From contig NZ_HG322951.1 of assembly GCF_000455325.1 (NCBI RefSeq), forward strand, positions 1,561,370 through 1,625,369: a stretch of 64,000 nucleotides of DNA. The letters run 5' to 3'. Positions 45,487 through 54,784 of the stretch are shown piece by piece (the first letter of the stretch is position 1; each line of letters begins with the position of its first letter). This DNA comes from Mycolicibacterium septicum DSM 44393. Its GTDB lineage: Bacteria > Actinomycetota > Actinomycetes > Mycobacteriales > Mycobacteriaceae. Below the pieces are notes generated by a model. It was not told the origin of the DNA, searched no databases, and was given only the letters and a program-made list of their open reading frames with translations. A program made the position numbers and the translations under genes.

Positions 45487-46388
45487 ATCAGGGCTTTCTT
45501 GCGGCGGATCCGGCGGCGCAGATCCTTCAGCAGCACCGCATAGTTGCCCGTGCGCAGGGACTTCGGCAGGAACCGGTTGACGAACGCCACGAACAGAAAG
45601 AGATGCTCGAAGCGGCGCCGGTCGGTTTCGGTCCACTCCAGTTCCATCGCGTCGCGGAACACCGGCGCCAGGAAGCCGATGGTCAAGAAGCGCAACAGCG
45701 GTGCCAGCATCATCCGCATCGGCCAGTTGATCATCCGCAACTCCACCAGAACCATGAGGTAGTCCCGCACGAACGGGGTCATCGCGACGCGTTCGCACGC
45801 GGTGTTCCAGTACGCGTCGAAGTCGGCCCTGGTGGCCGGCCACATCTCCTCGAGCACCTGCAGAGTGGTGCCGATCGTCATGGCGCTCTGGTAGAAGCCT
45901 TCGGCCTGCTCCTCGGTCATCGTGCCGTAGAGCAACTGATGGGTGTCCTCGTAGAAGATGAAAAGGCATGCCGCCACCCACAACTGCAGTTCGCGGTTGA
46001 ACGCGTTGTACTTGACCGGACTGTCCTCGGTGGAGCGGACCTGCCGGTGAGCGACGTTGACCGCCTCGCGATAGGCGTTCTTCTCCTCGTCGGTGCCGAG
46101 GATCGCGACGGTCAGGTACTGCGCGGTGGTGCGCAGCCGCTTCCACGGGTGATGCACCAAACTTCCTGATTCCACCCGGCTTTCGGAGACGCCGTAGCCG
46201 ACCTCCGGCCAGCTCATCTGCATGATGACGTTGGCCGCCGCCCCGGCCGCGGACCAGAAGTCCAGCGCGTCGGACAGGTCGACGTCCTTCTTCCTGATCC
46301 ACCGCGGCACCCGCTGGGTGACGGTGATGCGGGTTTCGGCAGTGGTCAACCGCGGCTCGGCGGCCAGATCCACGTATGTCGCTGGCAT
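45483..46388 (-). CDS. DUF2236 (MpaB/rubber-oxygenase family) protein, first gene
   Basis: A 301-aa protein with the DUF2236 layout: DALDFWSAAGAAANVIMQMSWPEVGYGV, WKRLRTTAQYLTVAILGTDEE, VNVAHRQVRS, and ELQLWVAACLFIFYEDTHQLLYG. The relation to haem-binding latex-clearing proteins suggests an oxygenase, but the substrate is unknown. A strong GAGAGGAG ribosome-binding sequence precedes ATG 46388. It follows the Mce-associated gene by 30 bp and probably belongs to the mce transcript. Confidence 0.85.
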   Translation of the reverse strand: MPATYVDLAAEPRLTTAETRITVTQRVPRWIRKKDVDLSDALDFWSAAGAAANVIMQMSWPEVGYGVSESRVESGSLVHHPWKRLRTTAQYLTVAILGTDEEKNAYREAVNVAHRQVRSTEDSPVKYNAFNRELQLWVAACLFIFYEDTHQLLYGTMTEEQAEGFYQSAMTIGTTLQVLEEMWPATRADFDAYWNTACERVAMTPFVRDYLMVLVELRMINWPMRMMLAPLLRFLTIGFLAPVFRDAMELEWTETDRRRFEHLFLFVAFVNRFLPKSLRTGNYAVLLKDLRRRIRRKKALI

Positions 46389-46418
46389 GGGGCTCCTCTC
46401 GGGGGTGAAACGGCGGGG

Positions 46419-47049
46419 TTACACGGTCTGCACGTCGTCGACGATCCAGCGGTCGCCGCTGCGCACGAGCTTGACCACCATCCGGTACTTCTGGTTACTG
46501 CCTTGTGGCGCGGTCACATTGGTGACGTGTTGGTCGACGAACGCGACGACCGTCGCGGTATCGCCGTCGAGCGAGTCGACGACGACGTGATCGGCCGTGG
46601 CGGTCGCGACACCCTTGCTGGTCACCACGATTGTCGCGAAGCGCCTTGACCATCTCGTCGTACTTGGCGGCGAACCCGGGGGTGGAGTTGGCGACGATGT
46701 GCTCGCGGTTGGCGTCCATCTTCTGGTAGTCGAACGCGGCCATCGCCACCAGATAGTCACGCGACATCTGCACGGCCTCGGTGCGCAGAGATTCGTCCTG
46801 GCGGTGCTGGTACTCGCCGATCGACAACACCACCAGCGCGGCCATGGCGGCGACGGCCACCAGTGCGAGAAGGCCTGCCACGAGGCGGCGCTTGAGCCCG
46901 CTGGACGTGACGGTTTCGTCGGGCTCGGCCGCGTCGGCGTCGTCTGCGTCGTCTGCTGTGCCTTCTGCGGGATCCTCCAACGTCAGCACCGATTCACCGT
47001 GTTCGTCCACGGTGTCGTCGGTGCCATCGGACTCGTCGGAATTGCTCAC
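46419..47049 (-). pseudogene. Mce-associated membrane protein (Mam), frameshifted
   Basis: GTG 47049 overlaps the mceF stop by 4 bp. The frame encodes an acidic N-terminus (ESDGTDDTVDEHG ... DDADAAEPDE), a membrane helix (VAGLLALVAVAAMAALVVLS), and the Mam-type domain YLVAMAAFDYQKMDANREHI up to DEMVKAL. It then shifts. The remaining domain (VVTSKGVATATADHVVVD ... GDRWIVDDVQTV) is one frame away. Removing one base at the T pair 46631-46632 gives continuous KALRDIVVTSKG and a protein of about 209 aa. Mam proteins support Mce transporters. Recent mutation or base error are both possible. Confidence 0.85.
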
Positions 47050-48269
47050 TGCGGGCCACCTTTCAGGATGCTGCGCCATTTGTAGGCCAGCTGGGCCAGG
47101 GTCGGGATCTTGACCGGGTCGTTGACCACCTCGGGTCCGATCGGATATCCAGGGGTCTGGGAGTTCTGCAGGCCGAGATCGTTGGGTCGGGGTGCGTTGA
47201 CCGCGCCCCGCATCAGCATGTCGGGTGCGGGCGGGCAATACATGACCAGGTTGGGTTCTTTCGCGCTGACATCGCCGATGGCCCGGCGGTCGACGTCGTA
47301 GTTGCACACCGGCCCCTGGGTGGCGATCAACGAGAAATCGGCGCGGGTCTGGCCGGTGGCGTCCACCTTCACGATGGAGGTCAGATCCTGCAGGCCCTTG
47401 GGGATCGTCGCGAGCCCCGTCTGCAGCGAGTCGGTGCGGTCCCCGATGATCGGGGTGACGGTGGCCAGGTTGGCCAGGGTGGCGCCGAACGTGCCCTGAT
47501 AGGTGTCCAGAACCCGCTGCAGGCGACTCAGCGCAGCCGGCGAGCGGTCGGTCAGGTACAGAAATGCCGGGCCGCTGCCGTCCAGCTGATTGGCCAGCCG
47601 TGCGCTGGCGCCCATGCCGCGCACGAAGGGATCGCCCTGGCCGGCCATGGTGGTGACCAGTTCCGCGGTGCCGTCGATGAGAGGCTGCAGCTGACCGGTC
47701 TGGTTGCGGATTCGGGTGGACATGTCCGACGCGTTGTCGATCAGCATGGCGAGATCGGGGCCCAGCCCGTCGAAGGCGTTCGACAGTTCGGTTCCGACCG
47801 ACTGAACCGCCCGGGTGTCAATGCCTTTCACCAGTTGCGCGGTGTCACCCATGATGCGGTCCATCTGGATCGGTTGCCGGTCGGCCGGTGCGGCGATGGT
47901 GTCCCCGGAGGCCAGGTACGGCCCGGCGTCGGACTGCGGCATGATGTCGACGCTCTGAATGCCCGCCGCTGTGCCCATCCCGACCGTCAGGATCGCGTCG
48001 CGCGGGATCCGGGTGTCCGGGTCGATCGCCAGCCGCACCATCGCGGTCCCGTCGGGAGTCAGCCACACGTCGTCGACCGTGCCGACCTGCACGCCGCGCA
48101 CGGTGACGCTGGTCCCCGCGGTCAGGCCGAACGCGTCGGTCATCGTCGCGGTCAGGGTCATCGGGGTCCGGAAGCCCTGCGGCCCGGCCACATAGCGGAT
48201 TCCGAACGGGATGACCAACGTGGCGATCGCCGCGAAGATCGCCAGCTGAACCACTACCAGGCGTCTCAA
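47046..48269 (-). CDS. mceF: Mce family protein, sixth subunit (MceF)
   Basis: A 407-aa MCE protein. It has an N-terminal membrane helix (VVVQLAIFAAIATLVIPFGI), an MCE domain (about 40-125: GLTAGTSVTVRGVQVGTVDDVWL), a long helical region and a C-terminus with VMYCPPAPD. Six different Mce proteins form a hexameric tunnel moving lipids from the outer to the inner membrane. It starts 4 bp inside mceE. The position-based letter follows the standard operon order. Confidence 0.93.
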   Translation of the reverse strand: MRRLVVVQLAIFAAIATLVIPFGIRYVAGPQGFRTPMTLTATMTDAFGLTAGTSVTVRGVQVGTVDDVWLTPDGTAMVRLAIDPDTRIPRDAILTVGMGTAAGIQSVDIMPQSDAGPYLASGDTIAAPADRQPIQMDRIMGDTAQLVKGIDTRAVQSVGTELSNAFDGLGPDLAMLIDNASDMSTRIRNQTGQLQPLIDGTAELVTTMAGQGDPFVRGMGASARLANQLDGSGPAFLYLTDRSPAALSRLQRVLDTYQGTFGATLANLATVTPIIGDRTDSLQTGLATIPKGLQDLTSIVKVDATGQTRADFSLIATQGPVCNYDVDRRAIGDVSAKEPNLVMYCPPAPDMLMRGAVNAPRPNDLGLQNSQTPGYPIGPEVVNDPVKIPTLAQLAYKWRSILKGGPQ

Positions 48270-49321
48270 TTCAGACCTCCCGACAAGAACCCCTCCAGGG
48301 CCACGTCCCCGGTGATCGGGGTGCCGTTGACGATCAACCCTCCGGTCAGCAGTTTGTCGATGGTGCCCGGAATGTCCAGGGCGCCATCGAACATCAGGTA
48401 GTCGCCGTGGACCGAGTCACCGAACTTCTCCAGGAAGGTGTTCATCGAGGTGAGCATCCCGCCGAGCCGGTCGTTGAACGTGCCCATCATGCCGACGACG
48501 GTGCCCGCGTCGGTCACCATGGCGTTCAGGTCGGTCGACGACAGCACGTTGTTGGCCGTGGCGGCCAGTGCGGTGGTCGAGGAGAACAGCGTCTGCAGCT
48601 TGGCGCGCTGCACATCGAGCATCGCCACCACCTTGGGCACCGCGTCCAGGTAGCCCGTCACGGTCTTCTGCTCGTGGTCGAACTGGCCGGTGATGTTGGC
48701 GGCCAGGCTCATCGCCTCATCGAACTCGCCCTGGTGCTCGGAGGCCTTGGCCGCCAGCAGTGACATCGAGTCGATCAGCCCGCGGACCTTGTCGGCCCGG
48801 CCCCCGAACGCCTTGTCCAGTTCGGTGACGATGGTGGCGAGCTGGTCGACACCGCTGCGGGACAACAGCGCCCCGAAGGTGGCCAGCGCACTTTCGATCT
48901 GCGGTCCGAGCTCGGTGTGGCTGGGCGGGATCACGTCGCCGTCGCGTAGTGCACGCTGGGGTGCCAGCTGTGCGCTGCTGAGCCGGACGAACGGATTGCC
49001 AAGGGCTGACGGGAGTTCCACGCTGGCGACGGTTCCGGAGTCGAGGCCGTCTGCGTCGGCCAGGCTCAGCTGCACCGAGGCGCCCGAGGCGGCCAGGTTC
49101 ATCCCGCTGACCCGGCCCACCACCTTCTGCCCGTTGCGGACGTCGGCGCCGATGGTGATGCCGTCGGCGGTCGGCAGCACCACCGTGACGGCCATGGTGT
49201 CGGTGGGGGAGGTGCGGCCCAGGGGAAGATCCTGAATTCCGATATCGCTCAACGCCCACACGCCTGCGGCGGCCACGACGACAGCGCAGCCGGTCGAGAG
49301 GCGAACCAGGAATCTAGACAT
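48266..49321 (-). CDS. mceE: Mce family protein, fifth subunit (MceE)
   Basis: A 351-aa MCE protein with an N-terminal hydrophobic segment (CAVVVAAAGVWAL), an MCE domain (VVLPTADGITIGADVRNGQKVVGRVSG), then a long helical part. MceE is normally a lipoprotein with Cys just before the (I/L)xxLPL segment. Here the corresponding stretch is WALSDIGIQDLPL, with no lipobox cysteine. The only early Cys (residue 12) follows too short a leader. It therefore appears to be anchored by its signal helix instead. Confidence 0.92.
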   Translation of the reverse strand: MSRFLVRLSTGCAVVVAAAGVWALSDIGIQDLPLGRTSPTDTMAVTVVLPTADGITIGADVRNGQKVVGRVSGMNLAASGASVQLSLADADGLDSGTVASVELPSALGNPFVRLSSAQLAPQRALRDGDVIPPSHTELGPQIESALATFGALLSRSGVDQLATIVTELDKAFGGRADKVRGLIDSMSLLAAKASEHQGEFDEAMSLAANITGQFDHEQKTVTGYLDAVPKVVAMLDVQRAKLQTLFSSTTALAATANNVLSSTDLNAMVTDAGTVVGMMGTFNDRLGGMLTSMNTFLEKFGDSVHGDYLMFDGALDIPGTIDKLLTGGLIVNGTPITGDVALEGFLSGGLN

Positions 49322-49327
49322 GACCGT

Positions 49328-50431
49328 TCACCTCGGGTACTTCGGGTTCGGCGGCGGGGTGTTGCCGGTGACCGCGGTGACGATGCCCAGCGGGTCCGAC
49401 CGGCTGATCGGGTAGGAGATCGGGTTGGTGATCCCGGCGCCCACGCACATGGGCAACATGTTGCGGTCGCAGAAGTTCTGGGCCGCGGCGAACTGGGTGA
49501 GCACCGTGGACACGTTCAGCCGGATCCGGCCGCGCCGGTCCTGGCCGACGGTGTTGGACAGGTTCTGCATCATCAGCGGCACCAGGTCCATGAACTCGGC
49601 CAGCTGCGGCTGCTTGGCCGTCAGCACGTCGCCGACCGCGTTCAGGTTGGCCGCGATGGTGCCCAGGTCGTCACCGTGCTGCGCGACGAAGGTGTCGACC
49701 TGATCGAGTACGACCTTGAGATCGGCCATGGGCTGGGCGATGTCGACGTTGGCGTCGGCCCAACTGCCGCCGACCTGGCCGAGTTCGTCGACCATCTGGT
49801 TCAGCGAGACCTGGCGCTGGTTGAACGCGGCCATCAGCGTGCTGAGGTTGTCCACCACCGCGCCGATGTCCTCGGCCCGCGCCCCGAGCACGCCGCTGGC
49901 GGCACTGAGGTTGCGCATCGCGGAGTTGAACAGCTTGCCCTGGTCGTGCCACTGCTCGGCACCGCGGGTCAGCACCGCACCGATGTCGCCCTGTTGTGGC
50001 CCGATGGCCGAGGTGAGCGTGCTCAGGCTGCCCAGCATGCTGTCGAAGGTGATCGGGGAGTGGCTGTGGTCGGCCCCGATCACATGCCCGTCGGTCAGGG
50101 TGGGCCCGGTTCCGCTGTAGGCCGGGCCGAGTTCGACGCTGCGGTCGCTGATCAGTGCGGGACTCACCACGTAGGCGTCCGGTTCGGCGGGCAACGCAAC
50201 GTCGTCGGGCAGTGTCATGGTGACCCGCACCGTGGTGCCCTGCGGCGTCACCGCGGTGACGCGTCCCACCGGCACCCCGAGCACGGTGACCTTGCTGCCC
50301 GGGTAGATGCCGTTGATGTAGCCGAAGTCGGCGTGCACGGTGCGGGCCCGGTCGGTGCGGCCGAACACGTACCAGCCGCCGGCGGCCAGACAGAGGACCA
50401 CAATGAATGCCATCGCAGCTTTACGGTTCAT
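49328..50431 (-). CDS. mceD: Mce family protein, fourth subunit (MceD)
   Basis: A 367-aa MCE protein. It has a membrane helix MAFIVVLCLAAGGWYVFG, an MCE domain with GYINGIYPGSKVTVLGVPVGRVTAVTPQG, a helical needle region, and a C-terminus with NRNML-type CDRNMLPMCVGAG, then GNTPPPNPKYPR, a proline-rich end. ATG 50431 overlaps the mceC stop by 4 bp. It is part of the lipid-transport hexamer. Confidence 0.93.
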   Translation of the reverse strand: MNRKAAMAFIVVLCLAAGGWYVFGRTDRARTVHADFGYINGIYPGSKVTVLGVPVGRVTAVTPQGTTVRVTMTLPDDVALPAEPDAYVVSPALISDRSVELGPAYSGTGPTLTDGHVIGADHSHSPITFDSMLGSLSTLTSAIGPQQGDIGAVLTRGAEQWHDQGKLFNSAMRNLSAASGVLGARAEDIGAVVDNLSTLMAAFNQRQVSLNQMVDELGQVGGSWADANVDIAQPMADLKVVLDQVDTFVAQHGDDLGTIAANLNAVGDVLTAKQPQLAEFMDLVPLMMQNLSNTVGQDRRGRIRLNVSTVLTQFAAAQNFCDRNMLPMCVGAGITNPISYPISRSDPLGIVTAVTGNTPPPNPKYPR

Positions 50432-51483
50432 CGGCACTCCCGCTGAACGTTGAGGAAGCACAACAGGTTGTCGGGCATCACCACGGACGGCGAGTTGACG
50501 TCGGCCCAGTTGCCGTTGCCGGTGGCGTTGGTTACGGCCCGGATCGCCGGGGGCATCTGCTGCAGGGTCTGGTCGATCTTGTCCACGTTGGCTTTCAAGG
50601 TTCCGGTGACCGCGGTGAGGCCGGCGATCAAACTGCTGAAATCCGCCTGCTTCTCGGTGTAGATCGCGGCCAGGTGCCGCATGATCGCGGTCAGATTGTG
50701 AACGATGTCGGTCAGCGCCTGACGGCGCGCGGCCAGTGAAGACACGATGTACTGCGCGTTGGCCGCGGTGTCGGCCAGTGAATCCGTCTGGTGGGACAGC
50801 ATTTCGGCCATCGACCGGCTGATCCGCAGGATCTCGTCGATCTTGTCCCCGTTGTCGGCGAAGGCCGAACTGGCCGCGCTGATCCCGGCCAGTGCCTGTC
50901 CGAGCTCGGTGCTGTTGCCCGGCATCGTTTCGGCCAGGGTGTTCATCATGGCCGTCAACGGCTGCTGGTCGACGTGCTCGGCGGTGTCGGCGGCCTTACG
51001 CCCCACCTCGTCGAGGCTGTAGGGAACCGTGGTGCGCGACAACGGAATCACGTTGGAGTCCATTCCATTGACGGTTCCGGCAGGCATCACGTCGAGGAAC
51101 CGCTTACCAAGCACGGTCCGCAGCCGCACGGTGACCGTGGTGCGGTTCCCGAGTGCCTGGGCCTTGTCCAGCCGGAAGCCGATGCGCACCCGGTCGCCGG
51201 CCAGGCCCACGTCCTCCACCCGCCCGGCAGGCACCCCGGCGACATACACCGGGTCGCCGCCGGACAGACCGCTGGCATTGGCCAGCTCGGCGATGTACGC
51301 GTTGGTCCGCACGTGGTAGACCGCGCGCGGAATCCCGATCGAGACGACCATGATGGCGATCAGGGTGATGGTGCCGATCATGCCCAGTGCCAAGGGGATT
51401 GACGGGTTGTGTTTGCGCTGATCTTTCACGAAGAGGAAGATCACCGCGCCGACGAAGAGGTCGATCAGTTTGACGAGGAACAT
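50428..51483 (-). CDS. mceC: Mce family protein, third subunit (MceC)
   Basis: A 351-aa MCE protein with a cytoplasmic N-terminus, a hydrophobic hairpin (LIDLFVGAVIFLF and LALGMIGTITLIAIMVVSIG) before the MCE domain (ANASGLSGGDPVYVAGVPAGRVEDVGL ... TVRLRTVLGKRFLDVMPAG), and a helical tail ending LLCFLNVQRECR with two cysteines. The ATG directly follows the mceB TAG. It has a longer membrane region than the other Mce subunits here. Confidence 0.92.
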   Translation of the reverse strand: MFLVKLIDLFVGAVIFLFVKDQRKHNPSIPLALGMIGTITLIAIMVVSIGIPRAVYHVRTNAYIAELANASGLSGGDPVYVAGVPAGRVEDVGLAGDRVRIGFRLDKAQALGNRTTVTVRLRTVLGKRFLDVMPAGTVNGMDSNVIPLSRTTVPYSLDEVGRKAADTAEHVDQQPLTAMMNTLAETMPGNSTELGQALAGISAASSAFADNGDKIDEILRISRSMAEMLSHQTDSLADTAANAQYIVSSLAARRQALTDIVHNLTAIMRHLAAIYTEKQADFSSLIAGLTAVTGTLKANVDKIDQTLQQMPPAIRAVTNATGNGNWADVNSPSVVMPDNLLCFLNVQRECR

Positions 51484-52536
51484 CTACAAACACACCTCGG
51501 AATGTCTGCTGCCGAAGATGTTGGCTTCGTGGCTGCGAATCTTGAGGGTGAAGTTGCACAGGTACAGGCTGACGAACCCGCCGTAGCTGGAGGTCCGGTT
51601 GATCGCGTCGCCGAACTCCGGCAGCCGGGCCAGCAGAGTGGTGAACTGCTCGGTGTTGGGCTGCCAGGTCTGCAGCATGGAGTTGAGATTGGTGATGGTG
51701 TCTCCGTAGGCGGCGCTGGAGTTGTCGACCGTGTTGGCCAGAGTGGCCAGCACGGCGTTGCCCTGGTCGATGAGCGTCTCGAACTGCCGGTCACCGGAGG
51801 TCACCGCGGCGCTGAGCCGGTTGAGCCCGTGCAGCATCTGCTCCAGTTGCGGCTGCCGGGTGTTCATGGTGCGCATGAGCGCGGACATATTGTCGATCAG
51901 CTGGGTGAAGATCCCGGCGTTGTTGGTCAAACTCGATGTCATGGCGGCGATCTGGGTGAGCAGCGTCGTCAGAGTTTGCGCCTGGCCGCTGAAGGTCTCG
52001 ACGAATCCCCGCGTGAGGGTGTTGACCTGCTCGGGGGCCAGCGCGTCGAAAAGCGGCTTGAACCCGTTGAGCAGCGCGGTCAGATCCACCGCCGGCGAGG
52101 TCTGGGCCAGGGGGATGACGCCGCCGGCGGCCAGCCTGGTCGGTGGTTCGTCGGTGGAGACGTCCATGATGGCGCCGCCAGGGTCGGACAGGGCGACGTA
52201 GCGGGCGCCGAGCATGTCGCCGTAGCGCACCGCCGCGGTGACGTTGCCCGTCAGGGTGAAGTCGGAGTTGACCTCGATGTCGACGTCGGCCCGGCTGGTG
52301 CCGTCGGCGTTGGGGGCGAACCGGATCGAATCCACCCGGCCGATCCGAATACCGTTCATGGTCACCGGGTTTCCGACGTTGAGGCCCTCGACGCTGGTGA
52401 ACTGCGCCTGGTAGGTGACGGTGCTACCACGCACCGGCACCGACAGGGTGTTGATCACCAGCACCGCGCTCAGCATCCCGGCCGTGCCGAAGGCGCCCAG
52501 CTTGGCCCACGACTGCCACCCACCGTTGCGGTTCAT
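51484..52536 (-). CDS. mceB: Mce family protein, second subunit (MceB)
   Basis: A 350-aa MCE protein. It has an N-terminal helix (AKLGAFGTAGMLSAVLVINTL), an MCE domain (SVEGLNVGNPVTMNGIRIGRVDSIRF ... MLGARYVALSDPG), coiled helical segments and a C-terminal cysteine pair (YLCNFTLKI ... SEVCL) as in other MceB-like proteins. It overlaps mceA by 4 bp. Periplasmic lipid-transport subunit. Confidence 0.93.
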   Translation of the reverse strand: MNRNGGWQSWAKLGAFGTAGMLSAVLVINTLSVPVRGSTVTYQAQFTSVEGLNVGNPVTMNGIRIGRVDSIRFAPNADGTSRADVDIEVNSDFTLTGNVTAAVRYGDMLGARYVALSDPGGAIMDVSTDEPPTRLAAGGVIPLAQTSPAVDLTALLNGFKPLFDALAPEQVNTLTRGFVETFSGQAQTLTTLLTQIAAMTSSLTNNAGIFTQLIDNMSALMRTMNTRQPQLEQMLHGLNRLSAAVTSGDRQFETLIDQGNAVLATLANTVDNSSAAYGDTITNLNSMLQTWQPNTEQFTTLLARLPEFGDAINRTSSYGGFVSLYLCNFTLKIRSHEANIFGSRHSEVCL

Positions 52537-53930
52537 GAGACCTGCACCTCCGTGCCGCGCACGAGCGGGCCCAGCATGAGCACCGTGGCGATGTTCGGTT
52601 GGGTCGAGGGGGCTCCGGCCGGGGGAACCAGTTCGTCCTGCAGGACCGCCAGGGCATGGGCTTGGCGGTCGGCGTCGACGACGGCGGACGCGGGCGCCGC
52701 ACCCGGAACCGCCTCGGCGGGCAGCGGTTCCGTGGGGATCGGCGCGGACTGCGGCAGCCCGGGGCCGGGCGGGAGGGACGAATTCGTAGGCAGGTGCGGG
52801 GCCGGGGCGGTGAACGGCGTGACGGGCAGGTCGGCGGCCGGGCGGGCCAGCACGTCCTCCGATTGATCCGGTACCTCACCCGACGGTGCGGATTCGGCGC
52901 AGCGGGCGCCCTGGGTGTTCCCGTACACCGGACAGTCCTGCAGCGAGTACGGCATCGGTCCGGCGAAGGTTGCCACGGCGGTGATGTTGAACTTGCCCGT
53001 CGCGAACACCTTGGCGCCGGCCTCACCGAACGACTGTGCGCCGGCCAGGGTGTCGACCAGACCCAGGGGCTGGGCGGCCGTGGTCGCCATGATCTTTCCG
53101 GCCGAGTCGACGACGGTGATCAACTGTTCGCGGTGATCGGACATGAACGAGGTGAGCACGGAGGAGAACCGGGCGAAACCGTCGATGGCCGAGGCGAACT
53201 TCTTCTGGTCGTCGACCATCCGGTTGGACACCGAGGTCGCCGCCGACAGCGTCGAGATGATGTCGGGGGTCGCGGTGTTCAGCGAGGCCATCACATCCCG
53301 GAACTGCGGTGTGGTGTCGAGGAATCGCACCAGCGACGGCGTGAGCACCTGCGCGCTGGCGCTCAGATTGTCGATTGTGGTGCCCAGCTCGGTGCCGCGG
53401 TTGCGCAGCGACTGGCTGATCGCGGTGAGGGCGGTCTGCATGCGTTCGGGTTTGATCTGTGAGAACAGTTCGACGATCTTGGTGAACACGTCGTAGAGCG
53501 CCATCGCGTCGGGGCTGTCATCGACCGCCACGGTGTCTCCCGGCTTCAGCCCGGTGGCCGACCGGTTGCCTTGCGGGTCAACGAGTTGCAGATAGATGTC
53601 GCCGAAGAAGGTGCGGGGCACGATCCGCGCGACCGCCGAGGACGGGATGATGCCCAGGCTGTCGGGTTCGATCGCCAGCCGGACCCGTGACGTGCGGGTG
53701 CCCGACTCGATGTCGGCGATGCGCCCGACGTTGACACCGTGGTAGCGGACCGGGGATCCGCCGGTGATCAGCCCGGCCGACACCGGCACCCCCACGAACA
53801 CGTCGGCGCTGCGTTCCAGATGTCCCGAGGCCCGGGCCACCAGCACGGATGCCACGGCCATCGCCACGGCGGCCGCGGCCAGGCCGCGCAGCGCCAGCCG
53901 GGTCCGGCCGGGTTCGGTGCGCCGCTTCAC
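52533..53930 (-). CDS. mceA: Mce family protein, first subunit (MceA)
   Basis: A 465-aa MCE protein. It has a membrane helix (LAAAAVAMAVASVLVA), an MCE domain (VSAGLITGGSPVRYHGVNVGRIADIESG ... TFFGDIYLQLVDPQG), a long helical domain, a QDCPVYGNTQGARC cysteine pair and a Pro/Ala-rich tail of about 100 residues. GTG 53930 is chosen because it overlaps the yrbEB stop by 4 bp. The proline-rich tail is typical of first-position Mce subunits. Confidence 0.93.
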   Translation of the reverse strand: MKRRTEPGRTRLALRGLAAAAVAMAVASVLVARASGHLERSADVFVGVPVSAGLITGGSPVRYHGVNVGRIADIESGTRTSRVRLAIEPDSLGIIPSSAVARIVPRTFFGDIYLQLVDPQGNRSATGLKPGDTVAVDDSPDAMALYDVFTKIVELFSQIKPERMQTALTAISQSLRNRGTELGTTIDNLSASAQVLTPSLVRFLDTTPQFRDVMASLNTATPDIISTLSAATSVSNRMVDDQKKFASAIDGFARFSSVLTSFMSDHREQLITVVDSAGKIMATTAAQPLGLVDTLAGAQSFGEAGAKVFATGKFNITAVATFAGPMPYSLQDCPVYGNTQGARCAESAPSGEVPDQSEDVLARPAADLPVTPFTAPAPHLPTNSSLPPGPGLPQSAPIPTEPLPAEAVPGAAPASAVVDADRQAHALAVLQDELVPPAGAPSTQPNIATVLMLGPLVRGTEVQVS

Positions 53931-54784
53931 ATTCCCATCCCGGGGATCTCGGGGACCAGGCCCCACAGCGCGAAGGTCAGCAGCACGTCGAGGATTCCGA
54001 CCGCGAGGATCGCGGTGCGCAGTGCCCGGCCCGCGGCCTGCCCCACCCCGGCGGGACCGCCCGAGGCGAAGTAGCCGTAGGTGCAGTGCACCAGCGCCAC
54101 CACGATCGCGAAGACGATGGCCTTGATCCCGGAGTAGAGCAGGTCTCGCGGACCGAGGGCCAAGTGGAAGAAGTAGTCGTAGGTGCCGGGGGAGGCGCCG
54201 TTGAAGATCACCACCACGGTGCGGGTGGACAGGTAGCTCGCCAGCAGTCCGATCATGTAGATCGGGATGACGCAGACCACCGAGGCCAGCACGCGGGTGC
54301 CGACCAGGTAGGGGATGGAGCGCAGCGCCATGGCGTCGAGTGCGTCGATCTCGTCGGAGATCCGCATGGCCCCGATCTGGGCGGTGAATCCCGTTCCGAC
54401 CTTGGCGGCCAACGCGATTGCCACCACGACGGGAGCCAGCTCGCGGGTGTTGGCGATCGCGGCGAGCATGCCCGAGAGCGTGTTCATCCCGACCAGGTCC
54501 AGGCCGCGCTGGGTCTCGACGCCCAGCATCATGGCCGCGGCCAGCGACATGGCGAACACGATGCCGATGGTTCCGCCGCCGGACAGCAGCGAGCTGGTGC
54601 CGAAGGTGACCTCGCCGATCTGGCCGAGGGTGTGCTTGCGGTAGCGCACCAGGGCGTACGGCAGGGACCCCAGGACCTTGGCGTAGAACGTGACGTGCTG
54701 GCCTGCGACGGCGAGTGCGTCGTACCCGGCGACAGCTGGCCGCGAAATCCGGTGCAGGGCAGCGCTGCTGGTGATCGCGGTCAC
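53927..54784 (-). CDS. yrbEB: YrbE/MlaE-family ABC permease, second copy (YrbEB)
   Basis: A 285-aa MlaE-type permease with five to six helices. It has the family motif region LVGMNTLSGMLAAIANTRELAPVVVAIALAAKVGTGFTAQIGAMRISDEIDALDAMALRSIPYLVGTR. It pairs with YrbEA as the membrane core of the Mce importer, energised by an ATPase (MceG) not in this window. GTG 54784 overlaps the yrbEA stop. Confidence 0.94.
   Translation of the reverse strand: MTAITSSAALHRISRPAVAGYDALAVAGQHVTFYAKVLGSLPYALVRYRKHTLGQIGEVTFGTSSLLSGGGTIGIVFAMSLAAAMMLGVETQRGLDLVGMNTLSGMLAAIANTRELAPVVVAIALAAKVGTGFTAQIGAMRISDEIDALDAMALRSIPYLVGTRVLASVVCVIPIYMIGLLASYLSTRTVVVIFNGASPGTYDYFFHLALGPRDLLYSGIKAIVFAIVVALVHCTYGYFASGGPAGVGQAAGRALRTAILAVGILDVLLTFALWGLVPEIPGMGM

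Noticed and set aside
44779..46302. One continuous 507-codon frame covering both DUF2236 genes
   Set aside because: Upstream of about 45486 this frame does not encode DUF2236 sequence; the first gene's own frame does. Only the 3' part is coding.
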